Source: Rhizobium sp. 16-449-1b
GTDB lineage: Bacteria > Pseudomonadota > Alphaproteobacteria > Rhizobiales > Rhizobiaceae
Length of the DNA: 64,000 nucleotides
Assembly (NCBI RefSeq): GCF_017741935.1
Contig: NZ_JAGHMH010000030.1
Coordinates: 124,001 to 188,000, forward strand
Direction: 5' to 3'
Each line of letters starts with the position of its first letter. Within the stretch, counting starts at the first letter, position 1. The notes beneath the pieces are model-generated. The model did no database searches. It was not told the origin of the DNA and worked only from the letters and a program-made list of their open reading frames with translations. Both the position numbers and the translations under genes were made by a program. Below, piece by piece: positions 34,568 to 43,503 of this stretch.

Positions 34568-35128
34568 ATGAGCAACGATCTTATTGTCGGCTTCTCGGGA
34601 AATATCACCCGCCCCTCCAGCACCAAGCGCTTCGTCGAAAGCGTGACGGCGTCGCTGGCTGAGCGCGCGGGTCTGGAGCATGTCGTATTCGATGTCGAGG
34701 ATTTCGGCCCGGCGCTGGCGACGGCACGCTCGATAGCAGATCTCGATACCAAGGCCCAGGCGGTGATCCGCACGATCATCGACGCCGACGCTCTCGTCAT
34801 CGGCTCACCGACCTACAAGGGAAGCTATACCGGCCTGTTCAAGCATGTGATCGACCTGCTCGATCCGGCCGATCTGCGCGGCAAGCCCATCATTCTGACC
34901 GCAACCGGTGGCGGCGACCGGCACGCGCTGATGGTCGAGCATCAGCTCCGTCCGCTGTTTGCCTTCTTCGAGGCCTTTGTCGTTCCGACCGCCGTCTATG
35001 CGTCGAGCCGTGACTTCACCGATGGCGCCCCCTCGCCCGCGATCACTGGCCGCGTCGAACAGGCGCTGATCCAGGCCGCCGCGCTGGTGCGCAGCCGCTC
35101 CGCGCCCACGGCGATCGCCGCGGAATAG
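34568..35128 (+). CDS. NAD(P)H-dependent FMN reductase (SsuE/MsuE family)
   Basis: The 186-residue flavodoxin-fold reductase starts SNDLIVGFSGNITRPSSTKR (phosphate-binding loop), and IGSPTYKGSYTGLFKHVIDL is the SsuE-type flavin and dimer motif; TATGGGDRHALMVEHQLRPL follows. It reduces FMN for the monooxygenases in this region (two-component system). ATG 34568 has AAAGGA at good spacing; the in-frame GTG 34553 does not. Confidence 0.9.
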   Translation: MSNDLIVGFSGNITRPSSTKRFVESVTASLAERAGLEHVVFDVEDFGPALATARSIADLDTKAQAVIRTIIDADALVIGSPTYKGSYTGLFKHVIDLLDPADLRGKPIILTATGGGDRHALMVEHQLRPLFAFFEAFVVPTAVYASSRDFTDGAPSPAITGRVEQALIQAAALVRSRSAPTAIAAE

Positions 35129-35207
35129 TCGACCGTTATCGCATCTGGCGATGCGTCTCTTCGAGATATCAAGGCAGAGCCAGAGGCGGAATTAGGCGGG
35201 GCTAGGC

Positions 35208-36212
35208 ATGACAGGACAACGCAAATATGTGGTCGGCATCACCGACCACATGTTCGGCACGCCTGACCTCGAGGCGAAGCTGTTGGGCGATGCGGTCGAG
35301 ATCGACTACTTCGCGACTACCGATGAAACGCAGTTTTCACCGGAGCGACTTGCCCGCCTGGATGCGCTGATGGTTTGGGGTGCGCGGCTCGAGGCAAGGA
35401 GCATCGCCCATCTTGCGCGCTGCAAGGGCGTGGTGCGCTATGGCGTCGGTTATGAGAAGATCGATCTGCCGGCGCTTTCGGCGGCCGGCATCCCGTTTGC
35501 GAACAATCCCGACTACGGCACCGAGGAAGTGGCCGACCACGCCGTCGCGATGATGCTCTCGCTGCACCGGCGGCTCTGGGAACATGACGCCCGCGCTCGC
35601 GGCTACACGTCCGGCTGGCAAATTCACAGCCTGAAGCCGCTCCTGCGTTCAAACCGCGCCACGGTCGGCGTCATCGGCGTCGGGCGGATCGGCACGGCTG
35701 TCGTCAACCGCCTCAAGCCGTTCGGCTTCCGCATCCTGGGCTACGACCCCTGCCAGCCGCGTGGGCATGAGAAGGCGATCGGCTACGAACGCGTCGACCG
35801 GATCGACGAACTCCTCGCCGAGGCGGATATCGTGACGCTCCACTGCCCTGCCGATGCCGGAACCCGCGGTCTTCTAAGCGCGGAGAAGCTAGCGCGGCTG
35901 AAGCCCGGTGCGATCCTCGTCAACACGGCGCGCGGCGAGCTGCTCGACGATCTCGACGCGCTTGAGACCGCGCTGCGAACCGGCCATCTGGCGGCAGCCG
36001 CGATCGATACGCTGGCCGAGGAGCCGCCACGCGCCCATTCGCTTCTTTCGGCCTGGCGCAACAGGGAAGATTGGCTCGCGGGGCGCCTAGTGATCACCCC
36101 ACACAACGCCTTCTACTCCGATCACGCCGCAATCGAGATGCGCCACAACGCGGCGATGACGGTGAAGATCCTGCTGGAAGAAGGATATCTCAGAAATCGG
36201 GTAGATATCTGA
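35208..36212 (+). CDS. D-isomer 2-hydroxyacid dehydrogenase (CtBP/phosphoglycerate dehydrogenase-like)
   Basis: The 334-residue enzyme has GVVRYGVGYEKIDLPALSAA, Rossmann motif VGVIGVGRIGTAVVNRL, catalytic arginine in LVNTARGELLDDLDAL, glutamate in LAEEPP and histidine in VITPHNAFYSD. It reduces or oxidises a 2-oxo/2-hydroxy acid. It ends the SsuD-like unit and converges on the FAD/NAD-binding gene. It is distinct from the dehydrogenase at 19.7 kb. What it does in sulfur scavenging is unclear; it could process the carbon remnant after desulfonation. Confidence 0.85.
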   Translation: MTGQRKYVVGITDHMFGTPDLEAKLLGDAVEIDYFATTDETQFSPERLARLDALMVWGARLEARSIAHLARCKGVVRYGVGYEKIDLPALSAAGIPFANNPDYGTEEVADHAVAMMLSLHRRLWEHDARARGYTSGWQIHSLKPLLRSNRATVGVIGVGRIGTAVVNRLKPFGFRILGYDPCQPRGHEKAIGYERVDRIDELLAEADIVTLHCPADAGTRGLLSAEKLARLKPGAILVNTARGELLDDLDALETALRTGHLAAAAIDTLAEEPPRAHSLLSAWRNREDWLAGRLVITPHNAFYSDHAAIEMRHNAAMTVKILLEEGYLRNRVDI

Positions 36213-36241
36213 CACTTCGCACTTGGCGAAAAGTTCGGGCT

Positions 36242-37630
36242 CTATTCATCCGCCCTACTTTGCTCGGCAAGCAAGAGCTCATTGATCCAGTTGTCTAGCG
36301 CGGCAGCGGCGGCATGCCCTTGGGTAACGATCTCGGGCACCAGGTCGATATCCGGCAGACTGCCCAGGCCGAGAGGGCCCATCGCAAACAAGCCTTGAAA
36401 GCGCTGCGGTTCCAATGCCGCGCGGCCGCAGCGATCGACGAGAATACCAAGGTCGACTTCGTCACGCTTCGCGAGACCCGCGCGCAGCACGGAACGATAG
36501 AGCGGCGAATCCAGTTCCGTTGGCCGCGACCGGCAATCGACAGCTCTGCTGGCGTAGAGCACCTCGGGGCCAGCCGGTCCTGAAAAAAGCACACCATTCG
36601 TCGCGATGCGTTCGACCTTGCCCTTGCGCAGCGTGATGGCACCGTCTGCGATCGCCTGATGAAGCCGCTCAAAATGCTCGGGCGGCAGACGATTGCGATG
36701 GCTGTCGTATATGGCGCGCACGTGGCGCTTGAAGCGGCCGCGTTCCTCCGCGCTCAACTCCTGCCACAGGTCATGGGCACGCAGCCTGAAGCCATTCATG
36801 ATCCCCTGCCAACCGGATCCATCGGCATTGGCGGCCTCCGCCGCCCGACGCAGATGCCTGAAGGCACCGCGAAGCGTGCGCGGAAACGGCTCCTCCGAAA
36901 CGATGGGCCCAACGGCCGAGCGGGCATGCGATTGCGGCAGAAAACCTGACGCCGATATCAGCGTTACGTACCGCGCCTGGCTGTCGGCCAACAGGCGAAG
37001 TGCCCGATCGACCGCCCGAACGCCGGCACCGATCACGACGACATTATCGCCAGCAGGGCTTATCTGCCCTTCCGTCGGATTTTCATGCAGCCCATAGCCC
37101 GTGGCGAGAAAGACCGTATCAAAACGGGCGCGCTGCCGGTCGCCGAACGAAAGCGAAAATCCCAGTTCCTCGCTATGATCCAAGCCCGTCACGATCTCGG
37201 GACAGATCTGTACGACGACATCGGTCCTGTTTTGCAGCACTTCGGAGAAGCGCTGATGCACATATAGGGAAAACAGCTCCCCAGGCACGAATGTTTGATC
37301 CAGCCCCGCTCGCGCACCACCGGCGCTATCGCCAAGCGTCTGCTCTGCCTCGAGCCACCTACTGAAGTCGTCGCGAACCACTGGATCGACGGACAGGTCG
37401 CGAACACGGCTGTTGAGCAAAGTCGTCGCCGATTGGCTCACGCCCCGGCTCAGATCGACCGTCTGTTGCGGATCATACATGACAAGATGGAATGGCCTTT
37501 TGACCATCCTGAGCAGCGCGATGGCCGTCAGCATGCCGGTGAAGCCGCGGCCGACGATCGCGACCTTGAAAAGCGAACGTGTCTGCAGATCTTGCGGTCG
37601 TCTGGAAAAACTGGAGGGGAGATGTGTCAT
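36242..37630 (-). CDS. FAD/NAD(P)-binding protein of the YdhS/COG4529 type
   Basis: The 462-residue protein has a dinucleotide-binding motif VAIVGRGFTGMLTAIALL at about 23-40 and a second glycine-rich turn VVVIGAGVRAVDRALRLL near 197. DTVFLATGYGLHENP lies between them. It is related to the NAD_binding_9 family of uncharacterised proteins and to N-hydroxylating flavin monooxygenases at the fold level. Reaction unknown. It is convergent with the dehydrogenase at its 3' end and divergent from the FecB-like gene. CTAC-N7-ATAG site 3 lies 78 bp upstream, so it belongs to the same regulon. AAAGGAA precedes ATG 37630. Confidence 0.75.
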   Translation of the reverse strand: MTHLPSSFSRRPQDLQTRSLFKVAIVGRGFTGMLTAIALLRMVKRPFHLVMYDPQQTVDLSRGVSQSATTLLNSRVRDLSVDPVVRDDFSRWLEAEQTLGDSAGGARAGLDQTFVPGELFSLYVHQRFSEVLQNRTDVVVQICPEIVTGLDHSEELGFSLSFGDRQRARFDTVFLATGYGLHENPTEGQISPAGDNVVVIGAGVRAVDRALRLLADSQARYVTLISASGFLPQSHARSAVGPIVSEEPFPRTLRGAFRHLRRAAEAANADGSGWQGIMNGFRLRAHDLWQELSAEERGRFKRHVRAIYDSHRNRLPPEHFERLHQAIADGAITLRKGKVERIATNGVLFSGPAGPEVLYASRAVDCRSRPTELDSPLYRSVLRAGLAKRDEVDLGILVDRCGRAALEPQRFQGLFAMGPLGLGSLPDIDLVPEIVTQGHAAAAALDNWINELLLAEQSRADE

Positions 37631-37707
37631 GCGTCAGTTCCTTTCCTGCATTGGCCCGGCAGCATGCGCCGGCTAATTCATTCGGATCGGGATGAAGGCA
37701 TAATTAT

Positions 37708-37722
37708 CTACAAAAAGCATAG
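37708..37722. promoter_or_regulatory. CTAC-N7-ATAG inverted repeat, site 3 of 4
   Basis: CTAC AAAAAGC ATAG (CTAT-N7-GTAG on the minus strand) lies 78 bp before the start of the minus-strand FAD/NAD-binding gene. It shares the 288-bp divergent region with site 4, 67 bp further right. Confidence 0.55.
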
Positions 37723-37788
37723 AAATTATAATTGCGAAGGCAAGCCCTTTTTGAGAGGCAGCGCGCAGACCGAACGCCAAATATTATT

Positions 37789-37803
37789 CTACTAAATCTA
37801 TAG
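37789..37803. promoter_or_regulatory. CTAC-N7-ATAG inverted repeat, site 4 of 4
   Basis: CTAC TAAATCT ATAG lies 116 bp upstream of the FecB-like gene. The flanking CTTTCTCAGACG and TAAGCT match the promoter after site 1. Confidence 0.55.
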
Positions 37804-37918
37804 ACAATAAAAAATCGGCCTTTCTCAGACGCTGACGGTTTCCCTAAGCTCACAGTCAAGCGGTCGGCGAGGGGTTTCGTCCGATCCGCCTTCACCATCC
37901 GGCTGCAAGGGGACAACA

Positions 37919-39058
37919 ATGCGCAAATCGACCATCCTTTCCGACCTTTCCGTCAATCGTCGCGGGGCGCTTGCGCTTTCCGGCGCGCTTGCTTTCGGCT
38001 CGCTGCTGTCTGTCCAGGGATTTTCGCCGGCGGCCTTCGCCGAGACCGATGACCGAAAGACGGTAACGATCACCGACGAACTTGGCCGTGAGGTCAGCGT
38101 CAAGACGCCGATCAGGGCTGTCTACACCGACCTCTGGTACCAGGCGGAGATCGTTCGGGCGATAGGCGCCGGCGATACGATCGTCTCGATCGACCAGAGC
38201 ACCAATCCCGCCAAGAACCCGGCGAACAAGGACTATTTCGCCAAATTCGCCAGCCTTCCGGATGCTGGCAATTACAATGGCCCCAACTGGGAGACGATTG
38301 CCGCCTCCGGCGCGGAAGTCTTCTTCACCCGCCGCAATGCGCCATGGCAGGATGCGATCGAGAAGCTGAAGCCCTTCGGCATCGAGGTTGTCGTCGTCAG
38401 CACCTGGGATCCCAAGGTTCTGCGCGCGCAGTTGCCCAACCTCGGCAAGATCTTCGGCCAAGAAAAGGGAGCGGCGGATCTCGCAGCTCTCTACGATGAT
38501 ATCGATACGGTGCTTGCACAGCATCTGAAGGGTGTCGAGCCGAAGAAGGTCTATTTCGAAAACAATGCGGATTTCGCCACCTCGCTTCCCGGCTCCGGCT
38601 TCCATGACACGATTGTGCTCGGCGGCGGCAAGAACATCTTCGGCGACATCACCATTGCCAATACCGGAAGCGCATCGGTCCACACCTACACGGTCGATCC
38701 GGTCGAGATCATCAACCGCAACCCGGATGTGATCATCCACAACGGCGTCGACGGCCTGGCGGCCGGCTATGCACCCTGGGACCAGACGCAGTTCGCGGCG
38801 CAGGCGCAGCGCATCATCGATCGCCCCGGCTGGAGCGCGATCAAGGCGGTTCAGGACAAGAACGTCATCGTCTTCAGCAACTTCTTCTTCTCCGCCCTCG
38901 GCAAGCAGCTCGGCGCGCTCGCCGTCGCCAAATGGCTTTATCCTGATCGCCTCGCGGATGTTGATGTCGACGCTTATTTCGCCCGCTGGCTGAAGGCTCA
39001 GGGTGTCGAAGCCCGCTCCGTCGCCGACTACGCCTACAGGCTCGACGGCAAGGTCTGA
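37919..39058 (+). CDS. FecB/BtuF-type ABC transporter substrate-binding protein
   Basis: The 379-residue exported protein has an N-terminal signal with a twin arginine (VNRRGALALSGALAFGSLLS, cleavage near AFA|E). The class III binding-protein fold follows: VTITDELGREVSVKTPIRAV, GAGDTIVSIDQSTN and a long backbone helix. EIINRNPDVIIHNGVDGLAA and KNVIVFSNFFFSALGKQLGA are typical of the iron-siderophore/B12 group. No TonB receptor or siderophore gene is nearby. Its regulatory site and the monooxygenase that follows suggest a sulfur-containing or metal-chelating ligand. Confidence 0.85.
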   Translation: MRKSTILSDLSVNRRGALALSGALAFGSLLSVQGFSPAAFAETDDRKTVTITDELGREVSVKTPIRAVYTDLWYQAEIVRAIGAGDTIVSIDQSTNPAKNPANKDYFAKFASLPDAGNYNGPNWETIAASGAEVFFTRRNAPWQDAIEKLKPFGIEVVVVSTWDPKVLRAQLPNLGKIFGQEKGAADLAALYDDIDTVLAQHLKGVEPKKVYFENNADFATSLPGSGFHDTIVLGGGKNIFGDITIANTGSASVHTYTVDPVEIINRNPDVIIHNGVDGLAAGYAPWDQTQFAAQAQRIIDRPGWSAIKAVQDKNVIVFSNFFFSALGKQLGALAVAKWLYPDRLADVDVDAYFARWLKAQGVEARSVADYAYRLDGKV

Positions 39059-39111
39059 GATGCAGCGACGCGCCTCGGCGCTACGACACCCCATTCAGTT
39101 TCGAGGAAAAT

Positions 39112-40221
39112 ATGAGTTCAGTCCAAACGGAATCCCATTCTCCGCCTTTATCGCATCCCCTTCCGACCAACACCCGCAAACCGCGTGACCGCTATACCGG
39201 CCAGAAGCTTGCGATCGGCCTCGGGATCGCCGCCGTCGTCATCACCGCTCTTGTCGGCATCCAGGTCGGAACTTCCGGGGCGACGCTGGTCAACGTCCTG
39301 CAGACCTTCTGGGCGAAGATCACCGGCACGGTACCGACGGATCGCACAACGCTTCTGATGCACAACGTCATCTGGGAGCTGCGCCTGCCGCGCGTGCTTC
39401 TCGCCATTCTCGGCGGCGCGGCACTCGCCGTCGCCGGCACGCTGTTTCAGGGCCTGCTGCGCAATCCGCTGGTCAGCCCCTATACGCTCGGCATCGCGCC
39501 GGCAGCAGCATTCGGCGCCTCGCTCGCCATCGTCGTCTTCGGCGCGACGGCCGGAAGCGCGGCGGTGTCGCTTGTTATCGGCGCGCTTCTGTTCTCCTTC
39601 ATCAACACGGCGCTTGTCCTTTCACTCGCATCGTCGCGCAATCTCCATGCGACGACGCTCATCCTCGTCGGCATTGCGCTTTCGCAGCTCTTCGGCGCGC
39701 TGACGGCCTGCATCCAGTATTTTGCCGAGGACGAGGTGCTTGCAGCAATCGTCCGCTGGACATGGGGTTCGGTCAACAATTCGGCCTGGTATCAGGTGCT
39801 TGCGCTCTTCGCGCTACTTGCCCTCGCCTTCCCCTATATCCGCTTCCGCTCGAGCGCCCTCAATGCGATCGCCTTCGCCGGCGACGATTCGGCCAAGAGC
39901 CTCGGCGTCGCCGTCTCGACGGTGCGGCTGCAGACGATCGCAATCGCGGCCACGCTGACGGCGGTGACCATCGCTTTCACCGGCATCATCGGCTTCGTCG
40001 GCCTCGTCGCGCCGCATATCGCGCGACTGGTCGTCGGTCCCAACCACCGCTTCCTCATTGCGTTTTCAGCCATCATTGGCGCCCTGCTCCTCGTCGTCGC
40101 CGATGCCGTCGGCAGGCTCGTCATCTCTCCTGGCGTCATTCCCGTTGGGATCATCGACGCCTTGGTTGGCGCGCCGATCTTCCTCTACCTCATCCTCTCT
40201 CGACAAAAGGCAATCGAATGA
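39112..40221 (+). CDS. FecCD-family ABC transporter permease
   Basis: The 369-residue permease has roughly ten helices after an unusually long 35-residue hydrophilic N-terminus. Family motifs are ELRLPRVLLAILGGAALAVA, GTLFQGLLRNPLVSPYTLGI, WTWGSVNNSAWYQVLALFAL and GIIGFVGLVAPHIARLVVG. FecCD permeases work as homodimers when alone, as here. It is coupled by ATGA to the ATPase gene. Confidence 0.92.
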   Translation: MSSVQTESHSPPLSHPLPTNTRKPRDRYTGQKLAIGLGIAAVVITALVGIQVGTSGATLVNVLQTFWAKITGTVPTDRTTLLMHNVIWELRLPRVLLAILGGAALAVAGTLFQGLLRNPLVSPYTLGIAPAAAFGASLAIVVFGATAGSAAVSLVIGALLFSFINTALVLSLASSRNLHATTLILVGIALSQLFGALTACIQYFAEDEVLAAIVRWTWGSVNNSAWYQVLALFALLALAFPYIRFRSSALNAIAFAGDDSAKSLGVAVSTVRLQTIAIAATLTAVTIAFTGIIGFVGLVAPHIARLVVGPNHRFLIAFSAIIGALLLVVADAVGRLVISPGVIPVGIIDALVGAPIFLYLILSRQKAIE

Positions 40222-41075
40222 CCCTCCAGATTTCCTCACTCGAAGTCGGCTATGGCAAAAGACTAGTCGTCAAGGGCGCGAACCTGACGATCGGCAAAGG
40301 CGAGCTCGTCGGCCTTCTGGGCTCGAACGGCTCAGGCAAGTCGACGCTGATCAAGACCATCGCCGGGATCAACACGCCGACATCAGGCTCGATCACCTGG
40401 AACCGCGATGCTGACCTCACCAAGCTTGCACGCCGCGATCTCGCCCGCATTGTCGCCTATGTGCCGCAATCGATCGGGCTATCCTTCGGGCTCGACATCC
40501 GCGAAGCCGTGCTCCTCGGGCGAACACCCTACTTCGGCACCCGCCCGCGGGACGAGGACTGGGCGCATGTCGATGCCGCCATGCAGCGCGTGGGCCTTGA
40601 GGACCTCGGTGACCGGGCGGTGACGGAGCTCTCCGGCGGCCAGGGACAACGCGTGTTGATTGCCCGCGCCCTTGCCCAGGATCCGCAAATCCTGCTTCTG
40701 GACGAACCGACCAGCGCTCTCGACATTCGTTACCAGTGGCAGACGTTGGCCGTTGCCCGCGACGTCACCCGCAAGAACAACGTTGCGGCCGTGATCGCCA
40801 TTCACGATCTCAACCAGGCCGCTCGCTTCACCGATCGCGTGGTCTTCCTGCAGGACGGTGTGGTGATTGCCGAAGGCCGTCCAGCGGACGTGTATTCGCC
40901 AGAACTGATAAAGCGCGTCTACGGCGTGGAGGTGGAACTGTCGCTGCACAAGGGCTTCGTGCAGGTCCACCCATTGTCGGAGCGTGATCAGTCCGCTCTC
41001 GGGCTGCATTCAACGCCACCGGAGCCCACTCACGAAGTGCGCACCGCTGAACAGCGCGGCTACGCGACGGCCTGA
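40218..41075 (+). CDS. FecE/BtuD-type ABC transporter ATPase
   Basis: The 285-residue ATPase has Walker A GSNGSGKST, YVPQSIGLSFGLDIREAVLL (Q-loop region, typical of FecE), signature LSGGQGQRV, Walker B ILLLDEPTSALDI and HDLNQAARF. Start ATG 40218 is in the ATGA overlap; a longer frame to 39762 is the permease out of frame. About 30 C-terminal residues after VQVHPLSERD are poorly conserved. Confidence 0.92.
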   Translation: MTLQISSLEVGYGKRLVVKGANLTIGKGELVGLLGSNGSGKSTLIKTIAGINTPTSGSITWNRDADLTKLARRDLARIVAYVPQSIGLSFGLDIREAVLLGRTPYFGTRPRDEDWAHVDAAMQRVGLEDLGDRAVTELSGGQGQRVLIARALAQDPQILLLDEPTSALDIRYQWQTLAVARDVTRKNNVAAVIAIHDLNQAARFTDRVVFLQDGVVIAEGRPADVYSPELIKRVYGVEVELSLHKGFVQVHPLSERDQSALGLHSTPPEPTHEVRTAEQRGYATA

Positions 41076-41099
41076 CTCTTTTTCCGAGGGATAATCGAC

Positions 41100-42419
41100 A
41101 TGACGAACAAATGGGCGGGCCGCAGCAGTGAACGCGGCCCAGGACTGGTGCTCGGCCTGCTTCTGGGCGGAACCGGACAGACGAAGAAGAAGGGCCGCGA
41201 CGGCCCGACCGACAATCTCCTCGATATAGACGCCTATGTCGAGCAGGCGCAGCAGGCCGAACGCGGCAAGATCCACACGGTCTTCCTGGCCGACGCGCTC
41301 GTGACCAGCGACACCGCGCCGAAGCCGGGGCTGGAACCGGTAACGCTGCTCAGCGCGCTTGCCGCAAGGACATCGCGCATCGGCCTGATCGGCTCGATTT
41401 CGACATCCTTCACCGAGCCCTACAATCTCGCTCGGCAGGTTCTGTCGCTCGATCACATCTCCAAGGGTCGCGCCGGCTGGAACCTCGTCACCTCCTCGGC
41501 GGGGGAGAAGAATTTCGGCAAGCCGCTTCCCGCGCATGACGATCGCTATGCGATCGCCGAGGAGTTTGCGGGCGTGGTTCAGGCACTCTGGGAAAGCTGG
41601 GAGCCAGACGCCGTCAGCTATGACGATCGCGGCCGTCAGATCATTGATGCGGGCAAGGTTCACCGCATCGACTGGAACAGCCGCCACTTCTCCGTCCAGG
41701 GGCCACTCAATGTTTCGCGCAGCCCGCAGGACAAACCCATTCTCGCCCAGGCCGGCTCGTCCACCGAAGGAAGGCAGCTTGGGGCGCGCGTCGCCGACGT
41801 CATCTTCACCACGGGGCTTACCGAGGCTGAGCCGTCGATCGACCTCTATCGAGACTTCAAGCAGCGCGCGACCGCCTATGGGCGATCACCGGATGCGATC
41901 AAGATCCTGCCGGGCGTCGCGCCGGTCATCGGCTCTACCGACGAAGAGGCCAAGCGCTTCTGGCAAAAGGTGATCGACGACATCGATTTCGAGGAAGGGC
42001 GCAAGTCGCTCGCCGGCCAGTTCGGCGGCATTGATTTCGAAGGCATCGACCTCGATGCGGAAATCCCGCTCAAGGACCTGCCGCAGACGGCCAACGTCCA
42101 GGGACGCCGGTCGCGCTTCGGCGTCTTCCGCGAACTTATCGAGAGCGGCAAGGTCCGCACCGTGCGCGATCTCATCATCTACCACTCCAGCGGTGCCGGC
42201 CACTGGTTCCCGATCGGCTCGGTGGAGAACATCGCCGACCAGTTACAGGACCGCTACGAAAGGGGTGCAAGCGACGGCTTCAACTTCCTGGCCTTCACCC
42301 TGAAATACGAACTCGGTCTCTCCGCCGTCACGGATCACCTGATCCCGGAGCTGCAAAAGCGCGGCATATTCCATCACGACTATCAGCATGAAACCCTAAG
42401 ACAAAACCTGGGCGTCTGA
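41100..42419 (+). CDS. NtaA/SnaA/DszA-family FMNH2-dependent monooxygenase
   Basis: The 439-residue LLM enzyme shows DIDAYVEQAQQAERGKIHTV, FLADAL, SFTEPYNLARQVLSLDHISK, GRAGWNLVTSS and DDRYAIAEEFAGVVQALWES. These mark the nitrilotriacetate/dibenzothiophene-sulfone/long-chain alkane monooxygenase group. It uses FMNH2, which the SsuE-like reductase in the same regulon could supply. It follows the FecBCD-like transporter by 24 bp, implying that the transporter brings in its substrate: a chelator, sulfone or thioether. Confidence 0.88.
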   Translation: MTNKWAGRSSERGPGLVLGLLLGGTGQTKKKGRDGPTDNLLDIDAYVEQAQQAERGKIHTVFLADALVTSDTAPKPGLEPVTLLSALAARTSRIGLIGSISTSFTEPYNLARQVLSLDHISKGRAGWNLVTSSAGEKNFGKPLPAHDDRYAIAEEFAGVVQALWESWEPDAVSYDDRGRQIIDAGKVHRIDWNSRHFSVQGPLNVSRSPQDKPILAQAGSSTEGRQLGARVADVIFTTGLTEAEPSIDLYRDFKQRATAYGRSPDAIKILPGVAPVIGSTDEEAKRFWQKVIDDIDFEEGRKSLAGQFGGIDFEGIDLDAEIPLKDLPQTANVQGRRSRFGVFRELIESGKVRTVRDLIIYHSSGAGHWFPIGSVENIADQLQDRYERGASDGFNFLAFTLKYELGLSAVTDHLIPELQKRGIFHHDYQHETLRQNLGV

Positions 42420-42433
42420 TCAAGGACTAAGAC

Positions 42434-43426
42434 ATGACACGCTATCTAATCATCGGAGCCGGCGCGGTCGGTGCAAGCCTTGCGGCGCAGTTCGAACTAA
42501 CCGGTATTCCCTACGCCCTGGTTGGCCGCGGTGCGCAGATCAGCCACATCAGGCAACACGGATTGAGCTACCGGCGGCCGGCAGGCACGCAGCAGCTGAA
42601 GCTCAGCGCTTTCGATCTTTCGGATCCGCCCGAACTGACGCCCGGCGATATCCTGCTCCTGACCGTCAAGTCGCAGGATGCGGCGGGCGCGCTTGCCTTC
42701 TGGTCATGGCGCAGCGTTTCAGGCACCACCGATCCGGCGGCCGCCATCCTGCCAATCGTCACCTTCCAGAACGGCCTGGCAACCGAGGCGCTGGCGCTTC
42801 GAACCTTCGCCCATGTCTATGGCGCCAGCATCATGACGCCGGCCCGCTTTACCGAAACCGGCAATGTCGTGTGCGGTGGCGAACCTGAAGTTGGCGTCGT
42901 GACGATCGGGCGTTTTCCCAAGGGGCGCGACGAGACGAGCAACCGCATTGCTGCGGACCTCAGCCGGGCGGGTTATCTTGCTGAAACGACGGGCGAGATA
43001 ACCGGCTGGAAGTCGGCCAAGCTGCTTCACAATGCCCGCAACGTGCTGGAACTGTTTCATGGCCCTGCGGACCTCAGGAGCGAGATCGGCGAAGCCCTGG
43101 TGGAGGAGGCGCGGCTTGCGCTTCAGGCAGCCGGCTACAGGCTTGCCGCGCCATCCGAGCGCAGCATTGATATTTCGAACTGGCGGGTGGCTGACAACAG
43201 CGGCATCCATCCCGGCCAGCAATCGACCTGGCAAAGCTTCACCCGTGGCGCATCGAGCGAGGTGGATTTCCTCAACGGCGAGATCGTCCTGCTCGGCCGC
43301 CTGCACGGCATAGCAACACCCTATAACGACGCCGTCCAGCGCATCGCCGGACAGCTTGCACAAAGGGGCGAATTTTCCGATCCGCTTCCTCTTGAAGACG
43401 TACTGGCAAAGCGCCAGCGGAGATGA
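42434..43426 (+). CDS. ketopantoate reductase-like (PanE/ApbA family) dehydrogenase
   Basis: The 330-residue NAD(P)-dependent reductase starts MTRYLIIGAGAVGASLAAQF (Rossmann). It continues with LLTVKSQDAAGALAF, TFQNGLATEALALRTF and GWKSAKLLHNARNVLELF (catalytic lysine), and has an ApbA C-terminal domain (QSTWQSFTRGASSEVDFLNG). Catabolic operons often carry divergent members, so pantothenate synthesis is unlikely. It probably reduces an oxo acid left after oxygenase action. It follows the monooxygenase by 14 bp and ends the plus-strand organosulfur run. Confidence 0.8.
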   Translation: MTRYLIIGAGAVGASLAAQFELTGIPYALVGRGAQISHIRQHGLSYRRPAGTQQLKLSAFDLSDPPELTPGDILLLTVKSQDAAGALAFWSWRSVSGTTDPAAAILPIVTFQNGLATEALALRTFAHVYGASIMTPARFTETGNVVCGGEPEVGVVTIGRFPKGRDETSNRIAADLSRAGYLAETTGEITGWKSAKLLHNARNVLELFHGPADLRSEIGEALVEEARLALQAAGYRLAAPSERSIDISNWRVADNSGIHPGQQSTWQSFTRGASSEVDFLNGEIVLLGRLHGIATPYNDAVQRIAGQLAQRGEFSDPLPLEDVLAKRQRR

Positions 43427-43469
43427 AGCCTTCGCGAAAGCGACAACGTTGAGATTTCTGGAAAGAATA

Positions 43470-43503
43470 TTGGTTGCGGGCCTAATGGTACGGAGACTTG
43501 TAG
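43470..43503. repeat. dispersed repeat, copy B (short)
   Basis: TTGGTTGCGGG-CCTAATGGTA then CGGAGACTTGTA matches copy A (4321-4354) with a two-base deletion and few substitutions. It lies in a 340-bp stretch (43427-43766) that otherwise holds no gene I can support, at the junction between the organosulfur run and the ABC sugar operon. Confidence 0.55.

Noticed and set aside
37892..39094. 400-codon minus-strand open frame
   Set aside because: Antisense to the FecB-like gene, no similarity seen.
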